Source: Hamiltosporidium tvaerminnensis (Eukaryota; Microsporidia; Dubosqiidae). Taken from it: a stretch of DNA of 64,000 nt. Below are positions 44,143 to 54,485 of this stretch, piece by piece; within the stretch, counting starts at the first letter, position 1, and each line of letters begins with the position of its first letter. The notes beneath the pieces were generated by a model that saw only the letters and a list, made by a program, of their open reading frames with translations, searched no databases and was not told where the DNA came from. Both the position numbers and the translations under genes were made by a program. The stretch is taken from NCBI GenBank assembly GCA_022605425.2, contig JAKIMF020000005.1:1150501-1214500 (forward strand), read 5' to 3'.

Positions 44143-44145
44143 CCC
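44143..44145 (+). promoter_or_regulatory. CCC start-proximal motif
   Basis: C triplet nine bases before the ATG at 44155. Confidence 0.45.
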
Positions 44146-44154
44146 ATCGCATAT

Positions 44155-45198
44155 ATGAGTTTAAAACACTTAAAACTTTCTGAAAACCGATTAGAATATT
44201 TATACAATCAACTCTATAATTATATAGATTCTATTTCGGAAAAAAATGATTGTTTCTGTTCATTTTGTAATAAAGATTTAGTTTTCTCTATCGATTCAGT
44301 ATCTCCTTTAATATTCTATCAAAAATGTTTTAAAAATCAAGAATTTATTGGAAATATGGTGAGTTTTATTAAAGCAAAAGCAATTACAAATAATTACTGG
44401 AATATTGTAATTGATATTCTTGAATGTTCTTTGTACACATATGAAGAATTTAATAGTTATTCTGAAGAAATTGATAAGCTCATATTAAAAAATTTAAATA
44501 AAAAAATCGGTGTAGATCAAAGCTTCGAAACGAATACTTCAACTCAATGTTTTTTTAGAGAAGATTTGTATTTTAAACTAACAAACTATAAGAATTTACT
44601 TGTACACAAATCTGAAAGATATAAATATTATTTGTACATTTTGTCTAAAATTCATTTAAAATTATTTATTCCAACTAAATCAGAAAATGAAATAGCAGAA
44701 GTTTATCAAAATATAGAAAATAATATTTGTAAATTAATTGTAAATCATGTTTCGTATAATGCAGTACTTTTTAATAAAAATGTTGAAATTATAGATGAAA
44801 ATAGAGAAGATTCAAAGATCAATCTGGATAAATTTAATCAAAACAGTAAGTTACATATCCCAAGTTTTGTAATAAGACAACTATTTTTAAACGATTCTAT
44901 TTTAGCAAGTGGTTACCATATAAAAGTTAAATATTTAAATGGTACTTTCGATTCTGTTCCAACTATATCGTTAGAAGATTCCAATAATAAAGAATATAAA
45001 TATATTTTGATAAAAATGACTAATTATTTTGATTTAAAAATTAAAATAGAAAACTTGCCCTGGGAATTTAATAATAATGATGAATTTGTAAATGAATTTA
45101 AAAATAAAGAATTTAATTTAATATTCATGTTCAAGACTAATAATATAATTGAATTAAGTGATGTTGATTGGTTAAGAATGAACAAAAATATTCGGTAA
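44155..45198 (+). CDS. Hypothetical protein with N-terminal Cys cluster
   Basis: 347 residues, not assigned. Near the N-terminus CFCSFCNKDL (33-42) might form part of a metal site, though no matching second pair is close (the next Cys is at about 58). The middle is helical, with HKSERYKYYLYILSKIHLKLF, and the final 90 or so residues look beta-rich (GYHIKVKYLNGTF...KYILIKMTNYFDLKIKI), so a two-domain protein is likely. No signal peptide or membrane segment. A CCC triplet supports the start. A LINE fragment begins only about 50 bp past the stop. Confidence 0.75.
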   Translation: MSLKHLKLSENRLEYLYNQLYNYIDSISEKNDCFCSFCNKDLVFSIDSVSPLIFYQKCFKNQEFIGNMVSFIKAKAITNNYWNIVIDILECSLYTYEEFNSYSEEIDKLILKNLNKKIGVDQSFETNTSTQCFFREDLYFKLTNYKNLLVHKSERYKYYLYILSKIHLKLFIPTKSENEIAEVYQNIENNICKLIVNHVSYNAVLFNKNVEIIDENREDSKINLDKFNQNSKLHIPSFVIRQLFLNDSILASGYHIKVKYLNGTFDSVPTISLEDSNNKEYKYILIKMTNYFDLKIKIENLPWEFNNNDEFVNEFKNKEFNLIFMFKTNNIIELSDVDWLRMNKNIR

Positions 45199-45244
45199 AT
45201 TTATAAATATTTGAATATTTTGTTAGCAAAATCTATCAAGTTAA

Positions 45245-45395
45245 TAAGTTTATTGTTGAGATAATCCTCTATGGGATGACCTGGAATGGTATTGTGACAA
45301 AATATAACAAGACATACCTTAAAAGACTGCAAATACCTATGAATGTAGAGGCATACATCTAGTCATTAATACCTAAGCAGAACAGTTTAAACATT
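45245..45395 (+). mobile_element. R4-type LINE fragment
   Basis: Reads, on the plus strand, TWNGIVTKYNKTYLKRLQI and MNVEAYI before a stop, nearly identical to the same region of the intact LINE (residues about 685-720). Orientation is opposite to the large LINE copies. Confidence 0.85.
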
Positions 45396-45525
45396 TTTTT
45401 TATTCGAAGGTGAGGATTTGACTCGAGACTAAATACTGAACATACCATTAATTTCAGTTATTTAAAAGAGCCGAGAGACATGAGAAACCATCCTTCTCTT
45501 TAAGAAAAGAAAGTAACGAGAAAAA

Positions 45526-45735
45526 TTGAGCTTAAATGTTAAATCGAAAGAAACACTAGTTTCTGAAGTAGAAAGCACAGTAGAAGAACCAAAAATACCT
45601 ATAAAAATCGAAACAGATTTTTATGAGAATCATTTCGTGGCTAGAGAGTTTGAAGAAAAATCATTAAAGGGGAATATTGGTTTTAACAAGAAATTCTATG
45701 GATTAAATCCTTGCACATTTTTTTTATCAAAATAA
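45526..45735 (+). other. Short open frame without ATG, possible gene remnant
   Basis: 69 codons opening at TTG, not ATG. Composition (Glu/Lys/Val-rich, then FYENHFVAREFEEKSLKG, and GLNPCTFF) is protein-like and not clearly LINE, so it could be the 3' remnant of a lost gene lying between two LINE fragments. No family recognised. Confidence 0.2.
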
Positions 45736-45859
45736 AAACCTTTTAATTTTATTTCCAACTAATTAACATTGGGATAAAGATTACTATACCAGGTTTCACT
45801 ATTCTACCTATTCTTCTGTTGATTTCATTATTCCTTTCTATTCTACTCTTGCTTTAAAT

Positions 45860-46250
45860 TTGAAATTCATGACTCGATCTTATTCCTCTTCTTAGTTATT
45901 AATTTTGTTTTTGCTTGCTTAGCATGTTTTTTTGAAGGCTTTCGTCGTATATAGTGGTCCAGTTTGTTTTATATTTTTGCGATATAGATTACATCTCTAG
46001 ATCTTTCCTCCAAATATGTCCTGTATTAGGCTAATCTTTATTATGTTCATTGATGTTCTTTCTGAACTGGTTTCGACATTTTTTTGGTATTATTAACTGA
46101 ATGTATTAGTCATGTATATTTCGAGGCTCTTAAGTAAAAGCTATAGATTGTTGTTACAATATAATCCCGGTTTACTACATAAGAAATTAGATCTACAACT
46201 ATATATAAAGCAAGATTATTGCTTTAAATATCTTGATTCTTCAATCTTTT
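45860..46250 (-). mobile_element. Worn R4-type LINE fragment
   Basis: Tracts such as GGTTTCGACATTTTTTTGGT, AACTGAATGTAT and ACTACATAAGAAATTA parallel 47530-47660 of the intact copy in the same orientation, with much decay. Left limit uncertain. Confidence 0.5.
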
Positions 46251-47160
46251 TTTGCAAAAATTTTAGCGAATATTAAGAAGAATTTTCAACTGCAACAAGT
46301 GTAATCATATTAATTTCTTATACAAAATGAATATATCAATTCAAAAATTTCAAATTTAAAAATCAAATTTTATATGGTTTATATTTCAATTTCCGCATAC
46401 AGATTTAATATATTTTTAACAGAAGTACTCCCAATCTGTTTTATAGAATTAAACTTGTATTTGTTTCATAAAACTATATGTAGGATTTAAAGCACTTCAT
46501 TTGTAATCCAAGGCAATATAAAAATCAGAATATAATTTCAGAATTTTTTTTATTTAAATTGGATGCGTGGAAAGAAGACAGAATTTTTTTATTTGAATTA
46601 TATTGTTTGTTTTCGTACCTTAATAATTGTTTCATGAAAATAATTAATATTAAATACTTAGTTAATCATAGCTTTGGTAAGTTGTTAAAATTCAATCGAA
46701 ATACTATTCTATATTCTTGTTTAGATTTTCCATAAGGATTTTATCAATAAATTAAAATTTAAAATACTATTTAAAAGAATATAGCGAGACTCTAAGATAA
46801 ACAAAGGAATTCTTTGTAGGAACATTGTTACTCTTTTTCGGTATAGTTTTGATGAGTACATGCTCTCTTCACGATCATCTTACTTTATTAGTCTCTTTTT
46901 TGCATATAACTTGTGAAAATAAGTTAAATTCATTCTGCAATTTCGTTTTAAATTCTTAAAAATCGAATATCAGAATGTGATCGTTACCACATGCAGAACC
47001 TTTTTTCCTCTAGACATGGAACCAAGAAATATCATAAAAGCTATAATGTCTAATAAATCAGTTTTAGACATTTACAGTCTCAATATCTCTATTTTTTTGT
47101 AAGTAGTCAAAAGATATTAATTTATCATATTTTACCGTATAAAATATTTTTAAATTAATT
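46251..47160. other. AT-rich spacer
   Basis: No gene or defined repeat seen. Confidence 0.4.
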
Positions 47161-47230
47161 TAGGAAATCTAATTTATAAATTATTTATTATTTATTTAAT
47201 AAAATTCTGGGTTAACAAATTTTCTCTCGT

Positions 47231-49714
47231 TTAACTAATTTCTTCCATCACTTTAACCACTTTATTCTCTTTTTCTACATCCGACTTATCATTAATGTCT
47301 ATCGTCGGTTCCTCTGGTCTGGTTACGTCATCTAAAATAAGGGGTAAAATATTTTTTGAATTTACTTGTTTAACACTATCTTCCTCGTTCTTCACTTCTT
47401 TTAAGGGGGGTGTTGGCTGTTTATGCATCTCAGCTCCTATAATAACACTTAATGACGCTCTCTCCCAGCTCTCTTCGGCACTTGTTCCTGACTCAATTCC
47501 TCTTCGTCTATCGAAGGAAATCATTTCGACTGTTTTCTTAAGTACTATGGACTGAATGTATGCCTCCACATTTATGGGTATTTGTAATCTTTTAAGATAA
47601 GTCTTATGGTATTTTGTCACAATACCGTCCCATGTTATCACATAAGGAATTATCTCTTCACTACATTTGTAAATAAGACCCAGCTCATTTGCTAATAGGT
47701 CATACTTCCTAAGTTTCTCTGTTTCCACTATTTGAAGTGAGTCTTGGGAGGTGATTCCTACTTCAATAAGTGGTATCTTATTTTTTCTCTTATCTGAAAC
47801 AAAAATGTCCGGTCTGTTATTCCGAATTTTAACATCAGTTTTAATTCTGGTGTCCAATCTTATCTCTGCATACTCATTATCAAGAATTTCTTGAACTGGG
47901 TGGCTTCTGATTCGTTTTGAAGACTTGAATTTATATTTATTTAACAAGAGCAAATGTATACATCGTACCACTTCATTGTGTCGTCTAGTATAGTCATGAC
48001 CAAGCATTTTTTCACATCTCGTTGCTAAATGGTCTACTGTTTTTCTAGACGTGTTGCAGTGTTGACACACACCTTCTGCTCCCCAAAATACGTTTCTATT
48101 CTGGATATAGCAGAACACTGCTTCATCACGCGGTCTTACACTTCCTTTCTTTAACCATCTTGAGGAGTCATTTACACTTACTAGCTCGTTGTTTCTAGCA
48201 TAATATAACTTTGAATGTATTTTTCGTTTTTCTATTTCGTTATATAAGTTAGCTAGTTGAGCTTCATCTAATTTATTTTTAGTGACCTCCTCTGCCATCC
48301 CGTATTTTACTTGTAAAAAGTCTTTTATTAGTGCAAGATGGGTTTTATTATCATTCTCCACCTTAAGGATTGCTGCTCTTCTGGTCGATGTTTCTTTAGA
48401 TTTTTCCAGACAATCCAAGAGTTGCAAAAGCATATGTTCGCTTTTGAACTCAACACTATGAAGACCTCTCCCAAGTTCTGTTCTGGGAAGGTACAGACGC
48501 TCTTTACATCCTGGGCGAAGATGTATCTTGTTCTTTACTAAAACTGCACGTACTGCGTCATCCAACTTTGAGAAGTCGCCAGGTTCAAGTCGAAGTACAC
48601 CTATATGATAGTTTATTAGCGATATCGCATGTTGATTGATAGCTTGAAATAAATTTCTTGCATTCAATCTCGTGCGGCAAAGTCTCTCTACCCTCGCTAT
48701 CAGTTTGGTTTGTACTTCCTCAAACGACTTACGTGTTGGAATTCCTCTGCTATCTTCTATTATTCCGAGGTATTTGTAAACACCTATTCCTTCAAGAAGA
48801 GTAGCAGTATTCTCACAACACGAATCATTTGTGGCCGACTTCTCTCTGTTTATTTCTAATCCTATATTTTTCATAAACATTTTTACCTCCTCCGTCATCT
48901 TTTCAAGCGTTGTTCCATCTTTGGCAAGGAGCTTAAGATCATCAATGAGCAAGAGATGATTGGTAGAGTGGGATGCATCCTCCGTTTGTATTGTCACCTT
49001 TGCGTATTCTTCATTGAGTTTACGGCTCAATGGATCCATACACAGCACAAACAATAAGGGTGACAAACTATCTCCCTGTAGAATCCCCTTATCAATCTTC
49101 TTGTTCATAATTTTTTCAGACCCTACCGAAATTTCAATTTTCCATTTTGATATTGTTACCTTAATAAATTTACGGATCCAATCAGGTAAATTAAGGTTTT
49201 CGATGACTTGTGTCAAATAAGCATGATCTATTGAATTATACGCTTTTTTGACATCAATCCACGTTGCCTTAAGATTGTTTCCATACTCTTTATTAAGAGC
49301 AAAATTTAGAAGGGCCTGCTCCTTCGCTCCTTGCACACCTCTCACTGCACCCAATTGATTATCTGCTAGTAACCCTCGCCTTTCTACCTCAAGCTGAACA
49401 ACTTTTGTAACACACTTTGTCGTCAGCTTGTAAAGGTTTGACATACAAGTTATTGGCCTATAGTCGGAGCCTTTTTGTGGTACGCTTTTTGGAATGAGAT
49501 ACGTTAGCCCATGATAAAACCAATTAGCTTGTGGTGTTCCTTCAAAACATATGGCTTTCACAATATCATAAAGATACTTGTGAAGAGTCGTAAGTTTCTT
49601 GATATAAAAATTGTAGATCCCATCAATTCCGGCGGCTTTCCAGTTAGGAAGCCAATTGATAATATCTACAAATTCATTAAGTGAAGGAAACGTGGCCTGG
49701 TGAGTATCCGGCAC
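47231..49714 (-). CDS. LINE reverse transcriptase with restriction-like endonuclease
   Basis: 827 residues counted from a GTG at 49714; the frame actually extends upstream through a TGA at 49763-49765. RT motifs: AGIDGI (28-33), LIPKS (73-77), SDYRPITCMSNLYKL (83-97), catalytic Asp 154 in WIDVKKAYNSIDH, GILQGDSLSPLLF (210-222), and the Y-x-D-D box in the form LLIDDLKLL (255-263). A zinc finger C550-x2-C553-x8-H562-x4-C567 is followed by the endonuclease core RPDIF (634-638) and E651 (IEVGIT), the PD-(D/E)xK pattern. The Glu/Lys-rich C-terminus is the part amplified in the 15.4-kb array. Catalytic residues appear intact; the upstream breaks would prevent a full-length product. Confidence 0.93.
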   Translation of the reverse strand: MPDTHQATFPSLNEFVDIINWLPNWKAAGIDGIYNFYIKKLTTLHKYLYDIVKAICFEGTPQANWFYHGLTYLIPKSVPQKGSDYRPITCMSNLYKLTTKCVTKVVQLEVERRGLLADNQLGAVRGVQGAKEQALLNFALNKEYGNNLKATWIDVKKAYNSIDHAYLTQVIENLNLPDWIRKFIKVTISKWKIEISVGSEKIMNKKIDKGILQGDSLSPLLFVLCMDPLSRKLNEEYAKVTIQTEDASHSTNHLLLIDDLKLLAKDGTTLEKMTEEVKMFMKNIGLEINREKSATNDSCCENTATLLEGIGVYKYLGIIEDSRGIPTRKSFEEVQTKLIARVERLCRTRLNARNLFQAINQHAISLINYHIGVLRLEPGDFSKLDDAVRAVLVKNKIHLRPGCKERLYLPRTELGRGLHSVEFKSEHMLLQLLDCLEKSKETSTRRAAILKVENDNKTHLALIKDFLQVKYGMAEEVTKNKLDEAQLANLYNEIEKRKIHSKLYYARNNELVSVNDSSRWLKKGSVRPRDEAVFCYIQNRNVFWGAEGVCQHCNTSRKTVDHLATRCEKMLGHDYTRRHNEVVRCIHLLLLNKYKFKSSKRIRSHPVQEILDNEYAEIRLDTRIKTDVKIRNNRPDIFVSDKRKNKIPLIEVGITSQDSLQIVETEKLRKYDLLANELGLIYKCSEEIIPYVITWDGIVTKYHKTYLKRLQIPINVEAYIQSIVLKKTVEMISFDRRRGIESGTSAEESWERASLSVIIGAEMHKQPTPPLKEVKNEEDSVKQVNSKNILPLILDDVTRPEEPTIDINDKSDVEKENKVVKVMEEIS

Positions 49715-49895
49715 GAAAGGTATCAGATACTCATCATACGTAACTATTTCATTATTTTTGTATCACATTGTGGACCAAAAACTTACAATTTCGTCACGAT
49801 TAACCACATGCTCGGATTCCACACGCTCAGACAGGCCACGATAATATCTACCTCGGAACAGCTCAAACATACGATTCTCTTTTCGGAATTGCTTC

Positions 49896-50987
49896 CTACT
49901 TTCGTACATCGTAAGTTTTTTTTTCGTAAACAGTTATCATTTCATTCTTCTTAACTACAGCCTCCGATAGATCATTTGTTTTGTTTAGGTCTAAATTAAA
50001 CTCTCGCATAATTTTTTTAAGACTTTTAGTTTGAGAAGAGGAGAGTTCTTCCCGTCTACGTGCTTTCTCGAGGATATCTTTTGAAAGTTTTAACACTGAA
50101 ATTTTACTCTCAATGCTTTCTTTCCACGCTGATCTTGGCCTCTCTTTACGTGTTTCATCGTCATAACATACCTGTGCTGTCTGGATAATTTGGGCAACGT
50201 CTGTTATCGTCATAGCTACATGAGAGTCGGCATATTCACCGACTATTCGATTAATAAGATCAAGAACTGTACCGTCAACCAATTCATTTGGAAGCTTTCG
50301 AGTTCGGACTGCTACTTTTCCGATTTCCTCCTCAGATATTTTCTTGATATTATTCAAGTATTTTTCTCTCAGGCTTATAAATCGAGCAGTATCGGGCAAG
50401 GACAATGGCTTTGCGAGACACGTGGCGATTCGACGTCGCTCTCCATTCTCTTCCTGCCTAATTTCCTCTTCCGTCTTATTGTGTGCCATTCTTTTTAGCA
50501 CATCGATAGTTTCGGTACAGGAGAACTTCTCATTATAGTAGCTCTGTATCTCTTTCCATCCATTTCTAGGCATTCGGTCAAACCTTGTTTGTACTGCAAA
50601 AAAAACACATCGAATAAATTCTTGACGCTCGGCCTCTATAGATCCGAGTATGGATCGGAGCACAACGAGCCTTTCGGAAATAGGTATGGTATAAAGGTTT
50701 GGCCCATTAGCAGCTATATTTGGCCTAGGGGTTACGGTGCTTCAATGCATAGGGTTAGATGGCGAGAGTATGATGTTAAGCAAGCATACCTTTGTGTTTG
50801 TGTTTGCTTCGCTTGGTGGTATAAAAGTATTATTTATGATGGTGGATGGTGTGTATGAGCTTGGCTGTGGAATTCCCTGGTCGTTTTTACACTCTCTAAT
50901 TACCTCATCCGCTTCACTTGCCCTGTTTGCCGCCTTTATTATTTTTTCTTTTTGTTTTTCGCAGCCTACATATTTTCTTATACCCAT
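49896..50987 (-). pseudogene. LINE N-terminal region, interrupted by TGA
   Basis: An ATG at 50987 gives MGIRKYVGCEKQKEKI..., stopped by TGA at 50742-50744; the same frame resumes and runs to 49896 (a 255-codon open stretch from a GTG at 50663). The sequence is Glu/Arg/Lys-rich and helical (for example RRIATCLAKPLSLPDTARF, RPRSAWKESIESKI). No zinc finger or Myb motif was recognised, although R2/R4-type elements often carry DNA-binding motifs at the N-terminus. The frame overlaps that of the RT ORF at an A9 run (minus strand), which would allow slippage or reflects a one-base indel. Confidence 0.75.
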
Positions 50988-51000
50988 TTTGTATTAAGAT

Positions 51001-52160
51001 GGAGAAAATATATAAAATTTTGAAAATTTACTAAAAATTTAGTTTCTAGTTTATTCATGTAACTAAATTAGAAATCACGAATGAAATTGTAGGTAATTGC
51101 TATTTATAAAGATAAAATTAAACTTGAGCCCTAGAGTTGAAGAATTAACTAAAAGAATACAAAAACCCTTCGAAATGCCAGAAACTAAGAATTGACTTAT
51201 AAATGTAGTAAAATTTTGAAATTTAGGTGAGTTTTATGCAAGTTTCTGAGATATATATTATCGGTATTCTTTTACTTGGAAATAGTATAATATGTGAAAA
51301 AGCCTGCTGCTCTCGGAGGAGCTCAAAGTAGTTCAGATCCGCAAAAATTGCACCACACATAGCATAAATCAATTCACGCAGAGTAAATGCCTCGGTAATT
51401 TAATGGTTTTATATATAGTTTAAATAAAAAGCTTTTGTATGTAGATATCTCAAGTATAATAAAAGAGTCATAGAAGCAGTTATCTTGATAAAAACCAGAA
51501 CCTCATATACGTTATCAAAATATTATTACATATGTCGATTTTATAAAAAGTTATATTGTCTAAATTATAAAAACACAATTATCATATAGATGTTACGGTC
51601 ACTTTGAATAATGACCAAGGTGAATGGGGAATTCGATAAATTAAAAAAGGCAGTACAGTAATTTCTATACTGCAAGTCATATAAATAAAGCTGCGATTTC
51701 TCACGTCACTATAACAAATTGACTGGTTTTTAACAATGAGAGTCTGCTGTGATTATATCTTATATTTCATGTGCTTTAACAATTTTGAGATTGTCTCTAG
51801 ATTTCTTTTTTAAGTGATATAGTTATTTTTATAAAAAATAAAATCCAATAACCGATGTTAACTAATCTAAGTATTATGAAGCAGCGTTGAGAAGAACAAC
51901 GAAAGAATTGTGATATTTCAAATTCTAAAATGTCAAATTCTGACAAAAAAACAATACTTCGAGCTAATAAAAAAAGTTAAAACATCTAAAAACGAAGAGT
52001 TAGAATAAAACACCTAAGATTTTCAGCGGTTACATAGGTTTGTTGTGACCACCTCGGAGGAAAAAAAATTTGATAATTCCTGTAAGAAAAGTAAATAGTA
52101 TATTAGGTTTTATGTAGATACGGAGTATATATTTTAATTTTACGCGATGCACATGCTTCA
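51001..52160. other. AT-rich spacer, with a GC-richer patch at about 51300-51400
   Basis: The patch (GCCTGCTGCTCTCGGAGGAG) matches nothing else seen in the window. No gene recognised. Confidence 0.35.
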
Positions 52161-52162
52161 AT

Positions 52163-53350
52163 TTGGAATTAGGTATGGCAAGTATGGAAATCGAGATCCA
52201 TTCAAAGTATGTAAACATCACTGAAGAAAAAATAGTAACTTATCTTAATTTATATATGTCTTGTGAAAAAAAACTCTGTGATCTAAAAAGGAGTTCTTTG
52301 AGACGGATATTGAGTACAAGCAGAAACTCAAGATATCAGGTTGATTTAATTGATTCGCAATTACTAGAAGATGATAAAAATATATTTATACTACTATTCC
52401 AAGATCATGGTACTAAATTTATTCAACTTATACCTCTTAAAAACAAAGTTCTGTAAAAGTGATGTATGTATTATCGTATATCTTTACTATTTTTGGTCCA
52501 TTTTCAGGTTTGCAAAGTGTAATCGTAGAGATTTTCTAACAAAACTTTTTAATTACTATATAGAACACAGATCAGTTAAATATGGTACATGAAAAGCCCA
52601 GACACTCTCAAAGTCAAGGCTCCGTAGAAAATGTAAACCAGGATGTTAAAAATATGCTTTATACTTGGCTAGCAAACAATGACATCAGAAAAAGGCAGAA
52701 AGCTTACACGTTATTCTGATTTTGAAAAATAGATCTCGTTATAGTGGTACAAACCGTACTCTATATGAAGCTATATTTTTGACAAATTAAAGTGGGCTTG
52801 AAATATTTTTATCCTATAGACGTTTGAGCTAAAATAAATTCTGAAGAAGACTTTAAATAATATCAATAGATTAGAGCAAATTTCAATGTTTCGAAGGAGG
52901 TACTGCTAGATAAAAAAGTTAAAATACCAACAAGTGAACATAAGAAGAAGGAAAAATTGTCTATTGATTTTTACTTTAAATTTTCAACTTCTCTTTTTAA
53001 ACCAAGTTCTGATTTTTATAGCAAAGAAAGAGGAAGAAATATTTTAAAGCCATCTAATCTTTCGGTCTCTGGTCAATAAAAACATGCAAATAAAGTTTAT
53101 GGTAATTTCCCAGAGGATTTTAATTTGAACAAAAAAACAGATTCAGACATATTAAAAATTAGGGAGATTTAAGCAAGAAATCTAAAAAGTAGTTTACAAA
53201 ACAAATTAAACTTTAATTCTAAATCCTACCGCCTACGAAGGTGAAGCGGCGAGATTTAGCCCCTGATGTCTATAGAAGCCGAATGATGCAAGGAACATCA
53301 TGGCTTTGTTCTGGAAATATCAAATGCTTATTCTATAAATTAGGTAAAAA
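52163..53350 (+). mobile_element. Decayed integrase gene of the KRBA2/Ty3-like type
   Basis: Open piece 1 (52163-52456) includes SRYQVDLIDSQLL and LLFQDHGTKFIQLIPLKNK, the first catalytic-Asp region with the DH-x-TKF-x2-x2-PLK phrase common in this integrase group. After a frameshift, piece 2 from 52585 reads VHEKPRHSQSQGSVENVNQD, the catalytic-Glu region, continuing into MLYTWLANND. Together these are the ends of a DDE integrase core, with the middle Asp region lost or unreadable. A tail near 53200-53270 (SKSYRLRR) may be the C-terminal domain. Frames are broken; not functional. Confidence 0.75.
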
Positions 53351-54089
53351 CATAAAATCCTAAATCAACTTTACGCGTGGAATCAATTTACTATAATTAA
53401 TTCTTAGTTTATTTCGTCGATAGATTTCAATGGCCGCAGATTCCTTGAGAGAATGTGCAAGAATGACCTCCAAAATCAGCGCTAATGACATAGTCGATGT
53501 AGCCGCAAATTTAAATGTAAATCTGAAACTGTAGGTTTCGTAAGAAAAAAAATCTTTGCAACTCGAAATATCCCCGAATTGGAAGTTGCTATAAAAAAAT
53601 GTTCCTTGATTTGACATTTTTTATAAAATCTATATTTTTTTTGTTAACCACTTATTTTTTATACTATTTCTTTAATACAATACTCTTGTTTTTATTCCAA
53701 AAAAAATTAAAAAAATTGCCTTTTCACCTTGTTAATCATTCAAATTGACAGTTACATATATATTAAATACAAACTCAAAATCCTCATTATTTTATCATCA
53801 TTTTTATTTTCAATTTGATTAGATAAATTAATTTTTGTTTTTTATAAAAAAGCAAAAATGTTTTCATATGCATATTAATTTCAAAAAAAATAAAACAAAA
53901 AAAGGCCTTAGATATGCCAGTTATACAAAAAAAATTAAAAAACTTTGACAGGTGTAAAATCCTAAAAATTAAAAATCTACAACATTTTAATTTAATAAAA
54001 GTTTTACAAAATTTTTTCTAAAAAAAAATAATTAAAATCATAAAAAAATCATTTTATAGATTAAAAGTTCACAATCAAATAAATTAATT
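53351..54089. other. Spacer, possibly including the end of the integrase element
   Basis: 53360-53620 is less AT-biased and plus-strand reading gives ESLRECARMTSKISANDIVD before stops, which may belong to the element on its left. 53640-54089 is A/T-run spacer. Confidence 0.35.
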
Positions 54090-54485
54090 TTATTTAGGAT
54101 TGAATAATTTAAATAAAGCTTTTGATATTTTATCATAAATTAATTTTATGATATCACAAAGAACAAAAGTATATAGAAACCAAAACATACCCGCACAGAA
54201 CAGGAAAAAGACCAATAGTCTAAAAAACGTGGAAAAAAAACTTTTCCAACATTTCTTGCTTTTTAATTTCTTTTTATAATCATTAAGCCATATTTTACAT
54301 TTACTTTGACCGATTTCGACTTCAGAATGTGCCTTAGATAAGGAAATATAAGCATTTCCCATTTCATTTTGTCCTTGACTGACATATTCTTCTGTTTTTT
54401 CTATCTCAATTGCTTTTAAATCATCATTATCAATAGTATCCACTGTTTCTGCAGTTAGTGTCTGCATGACATCATCCTTATCCAT
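54090..54485 (-). CDS. Hypothetical single-span membrane protein
   Basis: 131 residues. An acidic, Thr/Asp/Glu-rich N-terminus (1-60) is followed by a basic segment (KKKLKSKKCWK, 71-81) and one long hydrophobic segment (82-110) near the C-terminus, then a short amphipathic tail (KLIYDKISKALFKLFNPK). The layout resembles a tail-anchored or signal-anchored protein with the acidic part in the cytosol. No SNARE or other motif was convincing. Before the ATG there is TCC rather than CCC. Composition is clearly protein-like, so a real gene is probable. Confidence 0.65.
   Translation of the reverse strand: MDKDDVMQTLTAETVDTIDNDDLKAIEIEKTEEYVSQGQNEMGNAYISLSKAHSEVEIGQSKCKIWLNDYKKKLKSKKCWKSFFSTFFRLLVFFLFCAGMFWFLYTFVLCDIIKLIYDKISKALFKLFNPK

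Larger units (their letters stand above)
47160..51000 (-). mobile_element. Nearly intact R4/Dong-type non-LTR retrotransposon
   Basis: About 3.8 kb. The coding region runs from an ATG at 50987 to the stop at 47231, interrupted by two in-frame TGA codons (50742-50744 and 49763-49765) and one frame change at a nine-base T run (49916-49924). The 3' end carries the same short tail (TTTATTTAATAAAATTCTGG, about 47193-47212) as the solo insertions elsewhere; no poly-A tail is present. R4/Dong elements belong to the group of LINEs using a restriction-like endonuclease downstream of the RT. The decayed copy at 25633-29250 is collinear. Confidence 0.92.

Noticed and set aside
48338-49220. Plus-strand ORFs antisense to the intact LINE
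   Set aside because: Shadows of the reverse transcriptase gene.
53221-53300. GC-richer patch that resembled a tRNA or small RNA
   Set aside because: No cloverleaf or internal promoter boxes could be drawn; fits better as the end of the integrase element.
53360-53617. 85-residue minus-strand ORF
   Set aside because: The plus strand in the same place reads as worn transposon protein and there is no start signal; treated as a shadow.
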